A stretch of DNA of 64,000 bases from Gemmataceae bacterium (lineage in GTDB: Bacteria; Planctomycetota; Planctomycetia; Gemmatales; Gemmataceae): the NCBI GenBank assembly GCA_022842245.1, contig JALHPZ010000019.1:53312-117311 (forward strand), in the 5' to 3' direction. This document shows positions 32,179 through 40,872 of this stretch, in pieces. The notes under the pieces are model-generated. The model saw only the letters and a program-made list of their open reading frames with translations. It was not told the DNA's origin and ran no database searches. Positions within the stretch are counted from its first letter, which is position 1; every line of letters begins with the position of its first letter. The translations under genes were made by a program, and so were the position numbers.

Positions 32179-32412
32179 TTAACCTCCCGTTCGGGTGACC
32201 GACGCTACGACGTAGCCAATGGCGATGATGAGCGCCGCGAGGATAATTCCCATCGGCACGTTGCCTTCGCGAATCAGTTTCCACTCGTCCACGCCGCGTG
32301 TCGCTAAAGTGAACAACTTCAGCGACAAGAACACGCCGACGCCCATCGACACCGAGCCGACGATGGCCCAGCCGAAGGTGATGGCGTAAGCGATGAGGAG
32401 TTGCTCCAGCAT
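32179..32412 (-). CDS. Small membrane protein, DUF350-like
   Basis: A 77-residue protein with two transmembrane helices, LLIAYAITFGWAIVGSVSMG and MGIILAALIIAIGYVVAS, joined by a polar loop WKLIREGNVP. This layout and the EGN motif agree with DUF350 proteins. The start is ATG 32412 with GAGGTC upstream. The stop is 2 bp before the secreted-protein gene, so the two are co-transcribed. Function of DUF350 is unknown. Confidence 0.7.
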   Translation of the reverse strand: MLEQLLIAYAITFGWAIVGSVSMGVGVFLSLKLFTLATRGVDEWKLIREGNVPMGIILAALIIAIGYVVASVTRTGG

Positions 32413-32744
32413 GGGCGACCTCAAAAAAGGCGTGAAAGGGATCGCTGGCTAGGGCTAAGAGTAGCAGTCCGAATGCCGCGTTGCAAAGCATTTCGGCGGC
32501 GATAGATCGCCGTCGACCCTACCCGTGACCTCGCCGGCCTGTTATTCATCGGACTGGCCATCGCCGTCGTACGGGCGATCCCGCTCATGCTGCTCGAGGA
32601 CTACCGGACCGACGCCGTTCGGGGCGGCTCTGCGATGGCGGCCATCCGACAGGCGACCTTGCCGCTGAACCCCCGTCCATCTTCCCCAGCCGGTAAATCT
32701 TGCCGATGATGACCGCCGTCGCCCTTCACCGCGGTGGTGCCGTC
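32413..32744. other. Intergenic stretch with possible membrane-protein remnant
   Basis: This region should hold divergent promoters for the 32412 and 32745 genes. Around 32530-32705 on the plus strand a frame encodes a hydrophobic stretch (LAGLLFIGLAIAVVRAIP) without a start codon at its beginning, possibly a decayed gene fragment. I see no intact gene. Confidence 0.3.
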
Positions 32745-33230
32745 ATGTCCGCTCAGCCGTCCGTTGCCTGCCCGACCTGCGCCAAGGTCTACCCGTGGTC
32801 GGAGAAGTACGCGGGCGTGGTCGTGAAGTGCCGGGAGTGCCATTCGACCATGCGGTTTCCGGACAAAAACCCTATGCCGGTTGTGGAGCCGGAACCGTTC
32901 CGGAACATGGTTGGCAATGAGCCATTTGAGACGGAAAACGCTCAGAGTAACGCAAACCTGATTGAGTGTCCATCGTGCGGCCGAAGCGTTTCTCGACGGG
33001 CGAAGACCTGCCCCGGCTGCGGTGATCCGCTTGCCAGTCGGGGAATCACCAAATCTGGACGAAAGGTGTCGACCCTTTGGACGTTCCTTTTCGGCTTCAT
33101 CTACTTCATGTACAAGGGATGGTTCAAGGCCGCGATTGTCCACATTGTCCTTGTGGTATTGACCGCTGGCCTCTGGTGGCTGTTAGTCCTCTTCTTTGCT
33201 CAGAAATTTGTCGATGCAATTGAAACTTGA
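32745..33230 (+). CDS. Zinc-ribbon membrane protein
   Basis: A 161-residue protein from ATG 32745. It carries two zinc-ribbon-like modules: the first with CPTC and CREC (residues 8-40), the second with CPSCGRSVSRRAKTCPGCG. A hydrophobic C-terminal region follows with two membrane segments (FLFGFIYFMYKG and IVLVVLTAGLWWLLVLFF). An earlier ATG (32707) is possible. Such proteins are common in Planctomycetota. It is convergent with the tape-measure gene. Role unknown. Confidence 0.7.
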   Translation: MSAQPSVACPTCAKVYPWSEKYAGVVVKCRECHSTMRFPDKNPMPVVEPEPFRNMVGNEPFETENAQSNANLIECPSCGRSVSRRAKTCPGCGDPLASRGITKSGRKVSTLWTFLFGFIYFMYKGWFKAAIVHIVLVVLTAGLWWLLVLFFAQKFVDAIET

Positions 33231-33232
33231 GG

Positions 33233-35035
33233 TTATTGCTTATTGTTTCGTCTCATCATTTCATTCTCGATTGCCGCAATTTTTTTATCAATGATGCGAC
33301 CGAAACCGCTTAATATCGTATCCACAAACTTCTGACTCAATAGTTGGTCGTTCGCCTGATCTGCTGCCTGCCTCTCCGCGTCACGGATCCCGTCGATAAA
33401 TTTGTTTTGTGCCTGTTCGGCAGCCTTCCGGGTGTTCGGTAGTTTATCCTCGTTCGCATCGCCAAACTCTTTTGCAAAGTCGTAACGACCTGATTTCAAA
33501 AACTCTGCTTGTGCCATTTTCTCGTATCGTTCCGGGGCGAACGATCGAAAACGGACATCCTGCTCAGGCGTGAGGCTGCGCAGTCCGCCTGCCTGCGCCT
33601 GCCGGCTTGCGGCAACGCCCAAATCGAATTCGAGATTGCTCATTGCTCCATACTTTGCCGCCTGAGAGGCTGAACGCGACTCACGCTGCTGCGCAATATT
33701 CAAGTCTGCTCGCAGCACACCGATCTTCGCCTGATTCGCTTCCGCTCGTAGGCCGACGATTTTCCCTCGCGATTGTTCAATGTCCTTGTTCAACTTCTCC
33801 AGTTGTTGTTCGGCTTTCTGGATTTCGTCTAGTTTCAAACCGCGTTCACCTAAAAGGCGAGCGCGCTCCACGCCACCAGCGTTGCCCGCGTCTGTGGCGA
33901 GCCTCCCTGCGTCGATTTCCAGCCGCTGCCGGCGCCGCTCCAATTCGTCACGCATGGTTGTTTGGCGTCCCAGTACGTCTTCGCCAACCTTCAGCCCGCG
34001 TTCCGTGTCGATAACCGATTGCCGAGCGCCGAGCGTTTGCAGCGAACGGCCGTAGTCGAGTTCACCTTGCACCGTGCCCCGGTCGAAGGTGCCGACGCGG
34101 GCCATGCGGCCATCTGCGTTGAGGACGCCGGCGCGAGCTTCCAATTCCATGCGCTGAATGCGAACATCGTCGCGAAATTGCCGTTGTTCCTCTGCTCCTT
34201 CGCGGGCTATGAGTCGGCGACTCATGTCGTACTCAACCCGCTCTATACCCTGCGTACGGCCGCGAATTGTATCAGCGATGCCGAGTCCTTGACGGGTCAG
34301 CCAAGTCCCGTTCCCAATCGCCCTGAGTTGCTCGCCAGTCGTGCCACCTTGATATTCGACGAGTTCGGCGCTGTGTGCGGCCCCGATAACCGCGCTGCCG
34401 GTTGCCAGCGCCGCCACCGCCGGCACGCCGTACCGCAATCCCGCCGCACCCAGCCGGTACGCGCCGGCCCCGGCCGCCGCCAGCATTCCCGGATCGGTCC
34501 GGTGCCGGTTCATCGTCTGCATCATCTCGTCCTGCGTGCCGCTGTACCGCGCGTGCCGCAACGAGTCCATGCGGTAGGAATCGACCATCATGCCCGTGTT
34601 CGGGTCGATCATCCGCCGGGCGCTTTCCGCGAGCGCCGCCGGGTTCCATCCCGATGAGGGCGTGCGGCCTGCCTGCGCCAGCGCCCGCGAGTCCCACCCG
34701 GACGGACCGCCGGCCGCACCGCCGCTGCCGCGCATGCCCGCCAGTGCCACGGCGGGATCGCGCCAGCCGGTCGCCGCGAGGGCGGCCATGTTCATCGCGT
34801 GCGCATCGGCCGGCCCGTACGAGCCGCCGGCCATCGAGGGGAAGCCCATCGCGTGCATCGAGGGGGGCGCGTGCCCGCCCCAGCCGCCGGAGGGGCCGCC
34901 GACGGACTGCTTCAGGTCTTTCGCGGCGTTGGCGGCACTCTTGGCGTTGTCGGCGATTTTGCCGAGCTGCTGGGACGCGCCGGCGTCGGCGACTTCGAAG
35001 CGGAGGACGACTTTCTTTTCGGAAGTGGTGGACAT
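33233..35035 (-). CDS. Phage tail tape-measure-like protein
   Basis: A 600-residue protein with tape-measure features. There is a Gly/Ala/Met-rich N-terminal section and a hydrophobic segment (GVPAVAALATGSAVIGAAH) near one third. A long helical, coiled-coil-rich C-terminal half follows, with heptad-like sequence (LDEIQKAEQQLEKLNKDIEQ). It is the largest protein of the leftward tail operon and follows the tail tube and small chaperone-sized genes, where a tape measure belongs. It is short compared with siphophage tape measures, so a short tail is possible. ATG 35035 has AAGG upstream. Confidence 0.75.
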   Translation of the reverse strand: MSTTSEKKVVLRFEVADAGASQQLGKIADNAKSAANAAKDLKQSVGGPSGGWGGHAPPSMHAMGFPSMAGGSYGPADAHAMNMAALAATGWRDPAVALAGMRGSGGAAGGPSGWDSRALAQAGRTPSSGWNPAALAESARRMIDPNTGMMVDSYRMDSLRHARYSGTQDEMMQTMNRHRTDPGMLAAAGAGAYRLGAAGLRYGVPAVAALATGSAVIGAAHSAELVEYQGGTTGEQLRAIGNGTWLTRQGLGIADTIRGRTQGIERVEYDMSRRLIAREGAEEQRQFRDDVRIQRMELEARAGVLNADGRMARVGTFDRGTVQGELDYGRSLQTLGARQSVIDTERGLKVGEDVLGRQTTMRDELERRRQRLEIDAGRLATDAGNAGGVERARLLGERGLKLDEIQKAEQQLEKLNKDIEQSRGKIVGLRAEANQAKIGVLRADLNIAQQRESRSASQAAKYGAMSNLEFDLGVAASRQAQAGGLRSLTPEQDVRFRSFAPERYEKMAQAEFLKSGRYDFAKEFGDANEDKLPNTRKAAEQAQNKFIDGIRDAERQAADQANDQLLSQKFVDTILSGFGRIIDKKIAAIENEMMRRNNKQ

Positions 35036-35091
35036 GGAATCCAACCTTCACTTTCCAATTACAATCAGGGAATCGACCAAGGAGCACCTCG

Positions 35092-35493
35092 ATGGCCGAA
35101 GAGCATTTCTTTCAGACACCCATCTCGGTTCCTGAACTTGATCCAGCATTCAAGAGAGACGCATTGAGTTTCGCCAATGCCTTCGAGTGCATCCTCACGA
35201 TCGATGGTAAACCACAAGGATTCATGATTTCCGAACTGACGGAGGATCAATTGCGGTTGGAGGCGAAGAGGATTGCAACCATTTCCAGTCGCCAGAGGCG
35301 AGAACGCGAAATCTTCGACTTGATCGGCGCGAACCTAGTATCGATCCTAAAAGCTCAAGAAATAGTGCGAGCATTTCTCGCCCACGATGACGCTCTTCAG
35401 GGATTATTTCAATTCTTGTCCCAAGTTGAGGCTTATCGGATGCGTGCGCCCGAAACTCCTCAATCGGACGGCCCCCAATCAGGTAATTCATGA
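35092..35493 (+). CDS. Hypothetical protein encoded against the tail operon, 133 aa
   Basis: A 133-residue helical protein starting MAEEHFFQTPISVPELD, with a strong AAGGAG 8 nt before ATG 35092. It includes FMISELTEDQLRLEAKRIAT and FDLIGANLVSILKAQEIVRAF. It is oriented opposite to the surrounding tail genes and lies between the small chaperone-like genes and the tape measure. A moron or a structural accessory with its own promoter is possible. The overlapping minus-strand frame has poorer character. No family recognised. Confidence 0.6.
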   Translation: MAEEHFFQTPISVPELDPAFKRDALSFANAFECILTIDGKPQGFMISELTEDQLRLEAKRIATISSRQRREREIFDLIGANLVSILKAQEIVRAFLAHDDALQGLFQFLSQVEAYRMRAPETPQSDGPQSGNS

Positions 35494-35643
35494 CGGTTCA
35501 AGCCTCCCTTGTCGTTCGATTTCCGGCACAGGCATTGTTGAAACGATTCTTGGAGGCGAACCCGGAGTGAATTCCACTCGCGGGTATTTGGCCAAGATTC
35601 GGTTGAGCAATTCCATCACTTCGCGATCCTCCGCTTTGCTCAT
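35488..35643 (-). CDS. Very small tail-operon protein, 51 aa
   Basis: A 51-residue frame starting at ATG 35643, which overlaps the upstream stop as ATGA. It encodes MSKAEDREVMELLNRILAKY and ends RQGRLEPS. Tight coupling to the previous gene and location just before the tape measure suggest a tail assembly accessory. It slightly overlaps the end of the rightward gene at 35092-35493. Confidence 0.5.
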   Translation of the reverse strand: MSKAEDREVMELLNRILAKYPRVEFTPGSPPRIVSTMPVPEIERQGRLEPS

Positions 35644-35849
35644 CGGCGCTCTCCATAATGTGCAGGCAGAGGTTCGCCTTTCATGAGGATCTTGCGAGAC
35701 TCCGCGATCAATTCTCGGAGGTAATCTCCGTCGGGAACCTTGTAGGTGTCCGATTCGGCGTTACCCTCGATCCACGACAAGCCGACCTCGCAACCAGCGA
35801 GAAGTCTCGTGCAAAGCTTGGCGAGAACGGCTTCCTTGGAATCGCTCAT
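35640..35849 (-). CDS. Small tail-operon protein, 69 aa
   Basis: A 69-residue protein starting MSDSKEAVLAKLCTRLLAG at ATG 35849, overlapping the tail-tube stop. The acidic middle (SWIEGNAESDTYKVPDGDY) and helical ends fit a small assembly chaperone. Together with the 51-residue frame it occupies the slot between tube and tape measure usually used by chaperones, though the frameshift pair lies in another operon here. Confidence 0.6.
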   Translation of the reverse strand: MSDSKEAVLAKLCTRLLAGCEVGLSWIEGNAESDTYKVPDGDYLRELIAESRKILMKGEPLPAHYGERR

Positions 35850-36826
35850 TACGAACCCGCCGCCTTGACGCTCGCCGTCAGTTCGCTGCCGTCGGCGACG
35901 GCCCCGGCGCTGGTGGTGGCGCAGGCCATCAACTCGACGTCGTAGCGGATTTCCTCGCGGCCCGGGACCACGGGCGACCGGTTCAGCGGCGGGATCAGGT
36001 TCGGCAGGTTGAACTGGAGGTACCGCTCGTTCGCGCCGCTGTCGTAGGTGAGTTTCAGGACAGCCGTGCTCAGTTGGGTCGTGCGCAGCGTCTGGTGGAG
36101 CGATCGGCCGTTGCCCCACGGGGTCGAGAGGCCGAGCATGGTCCGGCGTCCGCTGGACGGGAACTCGACCGGCGTCAGGCTGCCGCTCATCATGCGCGTG
36201 CCGAGCAGGTTGTCGACGGAGAGCGCGAAGCGGTAGAACTGGTAGCCCGTGCCGCCGATGGTGAGCGTGCAGTCGGCGAACCGCCAGAACTTCTGCCGGT
36301 CGTAGGTCAGAGCGGGCCAGGTGTAGGCCGTGTTGATCGCGGCATCGCGGTCCTTGCCGACGAGGTTGAGCGTGCAGCGGAGGCGGCTGCCTTCTTGGGC
36401 CGTGAATACGGCGCTGGCGACCTTGCACTCCCGGAAGATGTGCAGGGCGGTTTCGCTCGCGCCGTCGGTGCCTTTGAGCGCGAAGACGTCCACGCTGGGG
36501 ATCAGGTTGCCGAGGGTGAAGGGCGTCACGCCGGCGACGGGTGCTCCGGCCGCGGCACCGAAGATGCGCGGCAGCCAGGCGAGCAGGGTTTCCGGCGTGG
36601 GTTCGAAGGTGATCGAGCCGCCGACGCTGCGGCTCATCTCGAGCATGCGGTCGGCCGGTTCGGAGCGGATGCCCGTGATGCCGGCCGACTGTTCGCGGAC
36701 CTGCGAATCGGAGATCCCCTCGTCGAGGAATTCGATCATCTCCGTCGGGTCGGTCGGCGGGCTACCGGGACTCGACGCGGCGAATCCGAGTTTGCTGGTC
36801 CAGCCCATGCGGACGAGGTCAGGCAT
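35849..36826 (-). CDS. Phage tail tube protein
   Basis: A 325-residue protein resembling major tail/tube proteins. It has an N-terminal part MGWTSKLGFAASSPGS, then SVGGSITFEPTPETLLAWLP, and a C-terminal part with CTLTIGGTGYQFYRFALSVDNLL and RMMSGSLTPVEFPSSGRR. These are typical of tube proteins that build two-domain beta-barrel rings. Its position after head-completion genes and before the tape measure supports the call. It is long for a tube protein, so extra surface domains are likely. Confidence 0.82.
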   Translation of the reverse strand: MPDLVRMGWTSKLGFAASSPGSPPTDPTEMIEFLDEGISDSQVREQSAGITGIRSEPADRMLEMSRSVGGSITFEPTPETLLAWLPRIFGAAAGAPVAGVTPFTLGNLIPSVDVFALKGTDGASETALHIFRECKVASAVFTAQEGSRLRCTLNLVGKDRDAAINTAYTWPALTYDRQKFWRFADCTLTIGGTGYQFYRFALSVDNLLGTRMMSGSLTPVEFPSSGRRTMLGLSTPWGNGRSLHQTLRTTQLSTAVLKLTYDSGANERYLQFNLPNLIPPLNRSPVVPGREEIRYDVELMACATTSAGAVADGSELTASVKAAGS

Positions 36827-36850
36827 GATCCACTCCCTTCCGGTGTTCGG

Positions 36851-37342
36851 TTACGCGCTGCCGGTGTAGGCCCGCTCGACGCGCGCCCAGGCGATGATCG
36901 CCACGGCCGTCGTGAGCTTCTCGTACTGCGGCAGTTCGAGGTTGATGATCGGGTTCGGTACGAACTCGCACTGCCAGACTTCCGGCACGCCGGCCAGGTG
37001 TTTCAGGTGGAACCGGCCCCGCACGCGGTCGCGGAATTCGATCGGAAGCGTACCGGTCCGGTCGTTGGGCGTGTTCACGGGTCCGACGCCGTGCATGGCC
37101 ACAAGCACCGGATACCCGATGTCGTCGCTCGCGTTGGTGCCGCCCCGGAACTGCTCCTCGCCGCCCTCGTATGTCACGCTGAGGCAGGGCAGGACCGCCT
37201 GTTTCGGTTCCCACAGCTCCATCGCGTAGGCGCGGTTCCACGGCGGTTCCACGGGGGAACCGTCGGCCAGTTCCACGCCGATGGCCCGGAGTTCACTCGC
37301 GATGGCCTCGCGGATCCGTTCGTGGATGGGCGGCGTGGGCAT
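36851..37342 (-). CDS. Tail terminator/completion-like protein
   Basis: A 163-residue protein from ATG 37342. The N-terminal helix IHERIREAIASELRAIGV, followed by a beta-rich body (LPCLSVTYEGGEEQF, GRFHLKHLAG), resembles tail-terminator or minor-tail proteins encoded beside the tube gene. It overlaps the upstream gene by one base. The role is assigned by position plus general pattern; no clear family motif. Confidence 0.6.
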   Translation of the reverse strand: MPTPPIHERIREAIASELRAIGVELADGSPVEPPWNRAYAMELWEPKQAVLPCLSVTYEGGEEQFRGGTNASDDIGYPVLVAMHGVGPVNTPNDRTGTLPIEFRDRVRGRFHLKHLAGVPEVWQCEFVPNPIINLELPQYEKLTTAVAIIAWARVERAYTGSA

Positions 37343-37935
37343 CAGCCTTGCCCCCCGGAGTAGTGGTCGACGAGCAGGTCCGCGATGGCGTCGACTGCGT
37401 CGTCGCTGAAGCCGACCGGCCGGGCGGGAACGACGACCTTTTTGCAGAACAGGTAGTGCCGGATCACCTTCATCCGCTTGCCCTTGCCCTTGCGTTCGTA
37501 CAGGCCGCCGGGTGCCGCGAAGAGCGGTCGCGGGAACCGCCGGGGTCCGTAGCGCGCCGCCTCCTTCGTGAGCGGGATGGTGAGCGCCTTCGCCCGCACC
37601 GGCCGGATGATCGCGCCTTGCTGGTGGACGCGGGCCGACTGGTGGGATGAGGAGACGATGATCCCCTTCGGGTCCGGGTCGGACTGGTAGCTGTTCGCCA
37701 GGATCCCGGTGTTCAGGAGCGGCCGCCGGCCGCCTTGCGGTCGCGGGAATCGCAGGTCCGGCCAGGGGACGCCGCGTTCGTCGTGGCCGGCGTAGAACTG
37801 CCTCCGCACGTCCGAGACGAGCACCTGCGACGCGGCCGGGTACAGGGACGCGGGGAACGGACCCGCCGCCAGCTCCGCGGCCGCGACCGCCGACTGTTCG
37901 GCGAGTTGTTCGGGGGTCAGCCGCCGGAGGATCAT
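37342..37935 (-). CDS. Phage virion morphogenesis protein (gpG/gpS type)
   Basis: A 197-residue protein with the signature of Mu gpG/P2 gpS-like tail completion proteins: FYAGHDERGVPWPDLRFPRP followed by RRPLLNTGILANSY, then SARVHQQGAIIRPVRAKALTIPL. The family acts in joining head and tail or finishing the tail. The location between the DUF1320-like gene and the tail terminator agrees. A basic patch near the C-terminus (YERKGKGKRMK) is notable. Confidence 0.8.
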   Translation of the reverse strand: MILRRLTPEQLAEQSAVAAAELAAGPFPASLYPAASQVLVSDVRRQFYAGHDERGVPWPDLRFPRPQGGRRPLLNTGILANSYQSDPDPKGIIVSSSHQSARVHQQGAIIRPVRAKALTIPLTKEAARYGPRRFPRPLFAAPGGLYERKGKGKRMKVIRHYLFCKKVVVPARPVGFSDDAVDAIADLLVDHYSGGQG

Positions 37936-37938
37936 GCG

Positions 37939-38379
37939 TCAGCCTGCCCACGGGTAGGTCACGTCGTCGAGCGCTGAGAGCGTGCCGCTTGCGATGGCCC
38001 CCTGCCCGGTCGGATCCTGCTGGGCCTGTTCGTCGACCACGGGGAACCCCTTGAGTTCCTCCATGGCCAGTTCGCCGAGTTTCTCGATGGCCTCGATCCC
38101 GTACTCGTTGGTCTGCGCGCCGTCGAGCAGCGCGTAGAAGACCGCCAGCCGGCGCGCCAGCGGCGGGATGGTCGGATCGGCCGCGAGTTGGGCCGGCGTG
38201 TAGCCCTTCGCCAGCAGCGCCCGGTGGATGTAGGCGTTCGCGTTGTTCGCCCCCGCGTCGCACAGGGGTGTCCAGCGAACGCCGGCCACGGCCAGGAGTT
38301 CGTCCGGGTCGCGGCTCAATCGCGCCGCCACGGCGGTGAAGACCTCGGCGGCGTTCGTGTACGCGGGCAGTGTCGGCAC
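37939..38379 (-). CDS. Head-tail connector protein (DUF1320/gp36-like)
   Basis: A 146-residue helical protein with a DUF1320-like pattern. It has ALLAKGYTPAQLAADPTIPP, then RRLAVFYALLDGAQTNEYGIEAIE and a tail GTLSALDDVTYPWAG. These proteins form part of the head-tail joining ring in Mu-like phages. It is 3 bp from the gpG-like gene. Good match in size and place. Confidence 0.7.
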   Translation of the reverse strand: MPTLPAYTNAAEVFTAVAARLSRDPDELLAVAGVRWTPLCDAGANNANAYIHRALLAKGYTPAQLAADPTIPPLARRLAVFYALLDGAQTNEYGIEAIEKLGELAMEELKGFPVVDEQAQQDPTGQGAIASGTLSALDDVTYPWAG

Positions 38380-38411
38380 GGGCTACTCCGGTGCGGTCGC
38401 CGTCGCCGGGC

Positions 38412-38828
38412 CTAATTGGCCGGCGGCGCGGGCGGTTTGCGGTCGTTGATCTCGCGGAGGGCGAGTTCCTGCTCGGCGATGATCGCCTGGGCGGCGTTCA
38501 GGTCCGCGCTCCCCTTTGCGTTGGCGACCTGAAGCCGGTCGTTTTCGGCTTCCAGTTCGGCGACGCGGGCCTTCAGCTTCGCGACCATCTGCGGCGCGTC
38601 CCCCAGGGCCTCCTTGAGTTTGGCGTTCTCCTTCGCCAGCTCGTCGTCGTCCATCGTGGACACGTCGGCCGCCGCGACGAAGTCGACCGTGACCGCCTCG
38701 GACGTTTCGGCGATGGAGCCGAGTTCGAGATGGCGCGGAATCTGGTTCGGGCGGAAGAATTCGGGCGGCACGACGCTGTAGCGCGGGAAGCCCATGCCGT
38801 TGTGGAGCAGTTTGAAGTTCGTCGCCAT
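38412..38828 (-). CDS. Coiled-coil virion-operon protein, 138 aa
   Basis: A 138-residue protein. The N-terminal third (FKLLHNGMGFPRYSVVPPEFF) is compact. The C-terminal two thirds form a long coiled coil (MVAKLKARVAELEAENDRLQ and following). It lies between the capsid and connector genes. Similar small proteins with coiled coils can be head-completion or scaffold accessories. No defined family. Confidence 0.6.
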   Translation of the reverse strand: MATNFKLLHNGMGFPRYSVVPPEFFRPNQIPRHLELGSIAETSEAVTVDFVAAADVSTMDDDELAKENAKLKEALGDAPQMVAKLKARVAELEAENDRLQVANAKGSADLNAAQAIIAEQELALREINDRKPPAPPAN

Positions 38829-38911
38829 CGGATCGATCCTCGGAGCGGGAAAACGAAAACGGCGGGCGGTGAATTCCGTCCGCCGTACGGTGTTGGGTCG
38901 GGGCCGGCCGA

Positions 38912-39937
38912 TCAGTAGGCGTTGATGACCGCCACGGCCTCGGGATAGTGCGGCACGGGTCCGCCGTTGTGGCCGGCTTCACAGACGACTTCCGGCGGGC
39001 CTTCCCGGTCGCGGTTGTCGATGACGCGATAGTGCTCGCCCGGCGCCGAATTCGGGTTGTAGGCGTTCCGGGTCTGGCGGTACTCGCCGATCGGTTCCCC
39101 GTCCTGCCGCACGCCGATGAGCAGGATCTTTCCTTCGGGCACGTAGAGGGTGAAGTTCCCGGTCTCGGGGAAGTAGCCCTCGTCGTAGATGGTCATCTCC
39201 GGGATGCCGTTGGCCAGGAACAGCTGATTCAGTTCCTTGAAGCTGTTCGCGGTTTGCCCCACATCGAACCGTCGGCCGCCGATGTCGTTGGCGTTCGTGT
39301 TGTTGAGCATGGTGATGGCCGTCTTCGACGACATGACCATCCAGCCCTTGTCGAACCGCACGCTGTAGCCGCGCTGGTGGAGCGTGGCGATCTGGTCCTG
39401 GAGGTAGCGGCGCGGGGTGCTGTTCGCGAGGTCGCTGAACAGCGTGCCCGGCGTGAGGGCGTTCACGTCGTAGACCGGCTGGTAGTACGGCACGCCCTGG
39501 ATGTTCTTCGCCTCGAACCCGCCGGTGAGCAGGAAGGTGAAGACGTTGTACTCGATGCGGTCCAGGTACCGCTGGGTGAGGAATTCGGAGGCGCGGCCGG
39601 TCTGCTTGCCCTCCGAATCGAACTCGGTCCACGAGCCGGTTTCCCGCTTGTTGACGAGTTCCTGCTCGTTGATCCGGTAGGCGTCCCCGTAGTAGCCGGG
39701 GGACACGATCCGGGATTCGAAGCCGGGCTTGTTGACGGTACCGGGCGAGCCGCCGACGCCGCGGGCGAATTGCAGGCCGCGCGTGACCTGGTTCCGCTCG
39801 TATTCGAGCGTCGTCTCGTTGACGTTGACGATCGGCATGAGTTTCAGGCCGAGTCGTCCCTCCTTCATACGGGGGAGCCGCAGGTCGGCCACCTTGCGGA
39901 GCGCACGCGCCCCGCCCACCTGGAAAGTCGTCGTCAT
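38912..39937 (-). CDS. Major capsid protein (gpE-like)
   Basis: A 341-residue protein matching lambda gpE-type major capsid proteins (HK97 fold). It has a conserved middle (FESRIVSPGYYGDAYRINEQ), a P-domain-like part (DLANSTPRRYLQDQIATLHQ), and the near-C-terminal strand LYVPEGKILLIGV. It forms the icosahedral shell. Neighbours are a decoration-like protein upstream and connector genes downstream, as expected. Confidence 0.87.
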   Translation of the reverse strand: MTTTFQVGGARALRKVADLRLPRMKEGRLGLKLMPIVNVNETTLEYERNQVTRGLQFARGVGGSPGTVNKPGFESRIVSPGYYGDAYRINEQELVNKRETGSWTEFDSEGKQTGRASEFLTQRYLDRIEYNVFTFLLTGGFEAKNIQGVPYYQPVYDVNALTPGTLFSDLANSTPRRYLQDQIATLHQRGYSVRFDKGWMVMSSKTAITMLNNTNANDIGGRRFDVGQTANSFKELNQLFLANGIPEMTIYDEGYFPETGNFTLYVPEGKILLIGVRQDGEPIGEYRQTRNAYNPNSAPGEHYRVIDNRDREGPPEVVCEAGHNGGPVPHYPEAVAVINAY

Positions 39938-40036
39938 CGGTTCCTCCGCGCCGGCCGGGCCGGCGGTCTGAAGTCGGGTTGAAGTCGAGGTCGAGTGCCG
40001 CGCCGACGGAGCCGGCGCGGCGTGGGTTCATCCGGA

Positions 40037-40771
40037 TCAGCGGATCTTCAGGATCGCGCCGTTCGAGTTGTAAGCCGCCCCGGAGACGATCGCGCCGAGC
40101 TGGGCGGCGTTGGTCGCGTCGAGGCCGGGCAGGAGCAGGTTGCCGCTGGCGTCGGTGGCGAGGAACTCGCCGGCGTTCCAGGCCATCGCGGTGATTTCGT
40201 CCGTCGAGCCGTGCTGGTCGCGGATGCAGCCCCGCATGTCGGTCTGGACGGCCATTTCGAGGATGGCGCGAGCGGTGCCGCGGCCGTTGGCCCCGCCGGT
40301 GGAGTAGGCCGCGTAGCAGCCGACCGCCCCGGCGCTGCCGTGCGTGGTCTGGGCGATGGTGGGGGCGGTGCCGCCGGTGATCGCGCTGACGATCTGCGGG
40401 AGCGAGAGTTCGCGGTTCTTGTACTCCGTGCCGCTGAAGGTCAGCGTGAACGGGCCGGTGCCGGTGACGACGACGGAGCCGGTGCCGAGGACGGCCTGAA
40501 TGGCCGACTGGATGGCGGCGGCGGCGGCGTCGAATGCGATGGCTCCGGTGATCTGGCCGTCCGGGAAGAGCAGCTTGAACGAGCCGCCGGTGCCGGTGCC
40601 GAAGGTCAGCGTTTGGACCTCGTTGCGGGCCGCGACCTGCACTTCGCTGAGCACCTGGCCCTTGGAGTACGAAATGCCGGCGGGCAGCCGGACGGCGATG
40701 CGGCTGGCCAGGTGGCCGTTGCGAGCCGGCCGGATCGCGTCGACGTCGAACGATTTGGTCGGGGAAATCAT
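40037..40771 (-). CDS. Head decoration-like protein with inserted beta-domain
   Basis: A 244-residue protein. The N-terminal part (NGHLASRIAVRLPAGISYSKG) and the C-terminal part (AVGCYAAYSTGGANGRGTARAI) together look like a lambda gpD-type head-decoration protein. In between, residues about 50-130 hold an inserted beta-domain (TLTFGTGTGGSFKLLFPDGQ, then AAAAIQSAIQAVLGTG) known from many phage surface proteins. It likely sits on the capsid exterior. The order decoration-capsid matches Mu- and lambda-type modules. Confidence 0.75.
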   Translation of the reverse strand: MISPTKSFDVDAIRPARNGHLASRIAVRLPAGISYSKGQVLSEVQVAARNEVQTLTFGTGTGGSFKLLFPDGQITGAIAFDAAAAAIQSAIQAVLGTGSVVVTGTGPFTLTFSGTEYKNRELSLPQIVSAITGGTAPTIAQTTHGSAGAVGCYAAYSTGGANGRGTARAILEMAVQTDMRGCIRDQHGSTDEITAMAWNAGEFLATDASGNLLLPGLDATNAAQLGAIVSGAAYNSNGAILKIR

Positions 40772-40872
40772 CGGTCAATCCTGCGGCCGGGCCGCGTCGA
40801 GGGTGAATCGGTCGGTGGGACTCGCCGCACACCGGAGGCGGCGGCGCTTGGTTCGGTGGCCCGCCTTGCGGC

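Noticed and set aside
35222..35491. Minus-strand 89-codon frame MNYLIGGRPIEEFR...
   Set aside because: It overlaps the better supported plus-strand gene at 35092-35493 that has a strong AAGGAG, and its C-terminal composition is that of a shadow frame. Its coupling (TCATGA) to the 51-residue gene leaves a small chance it is real.
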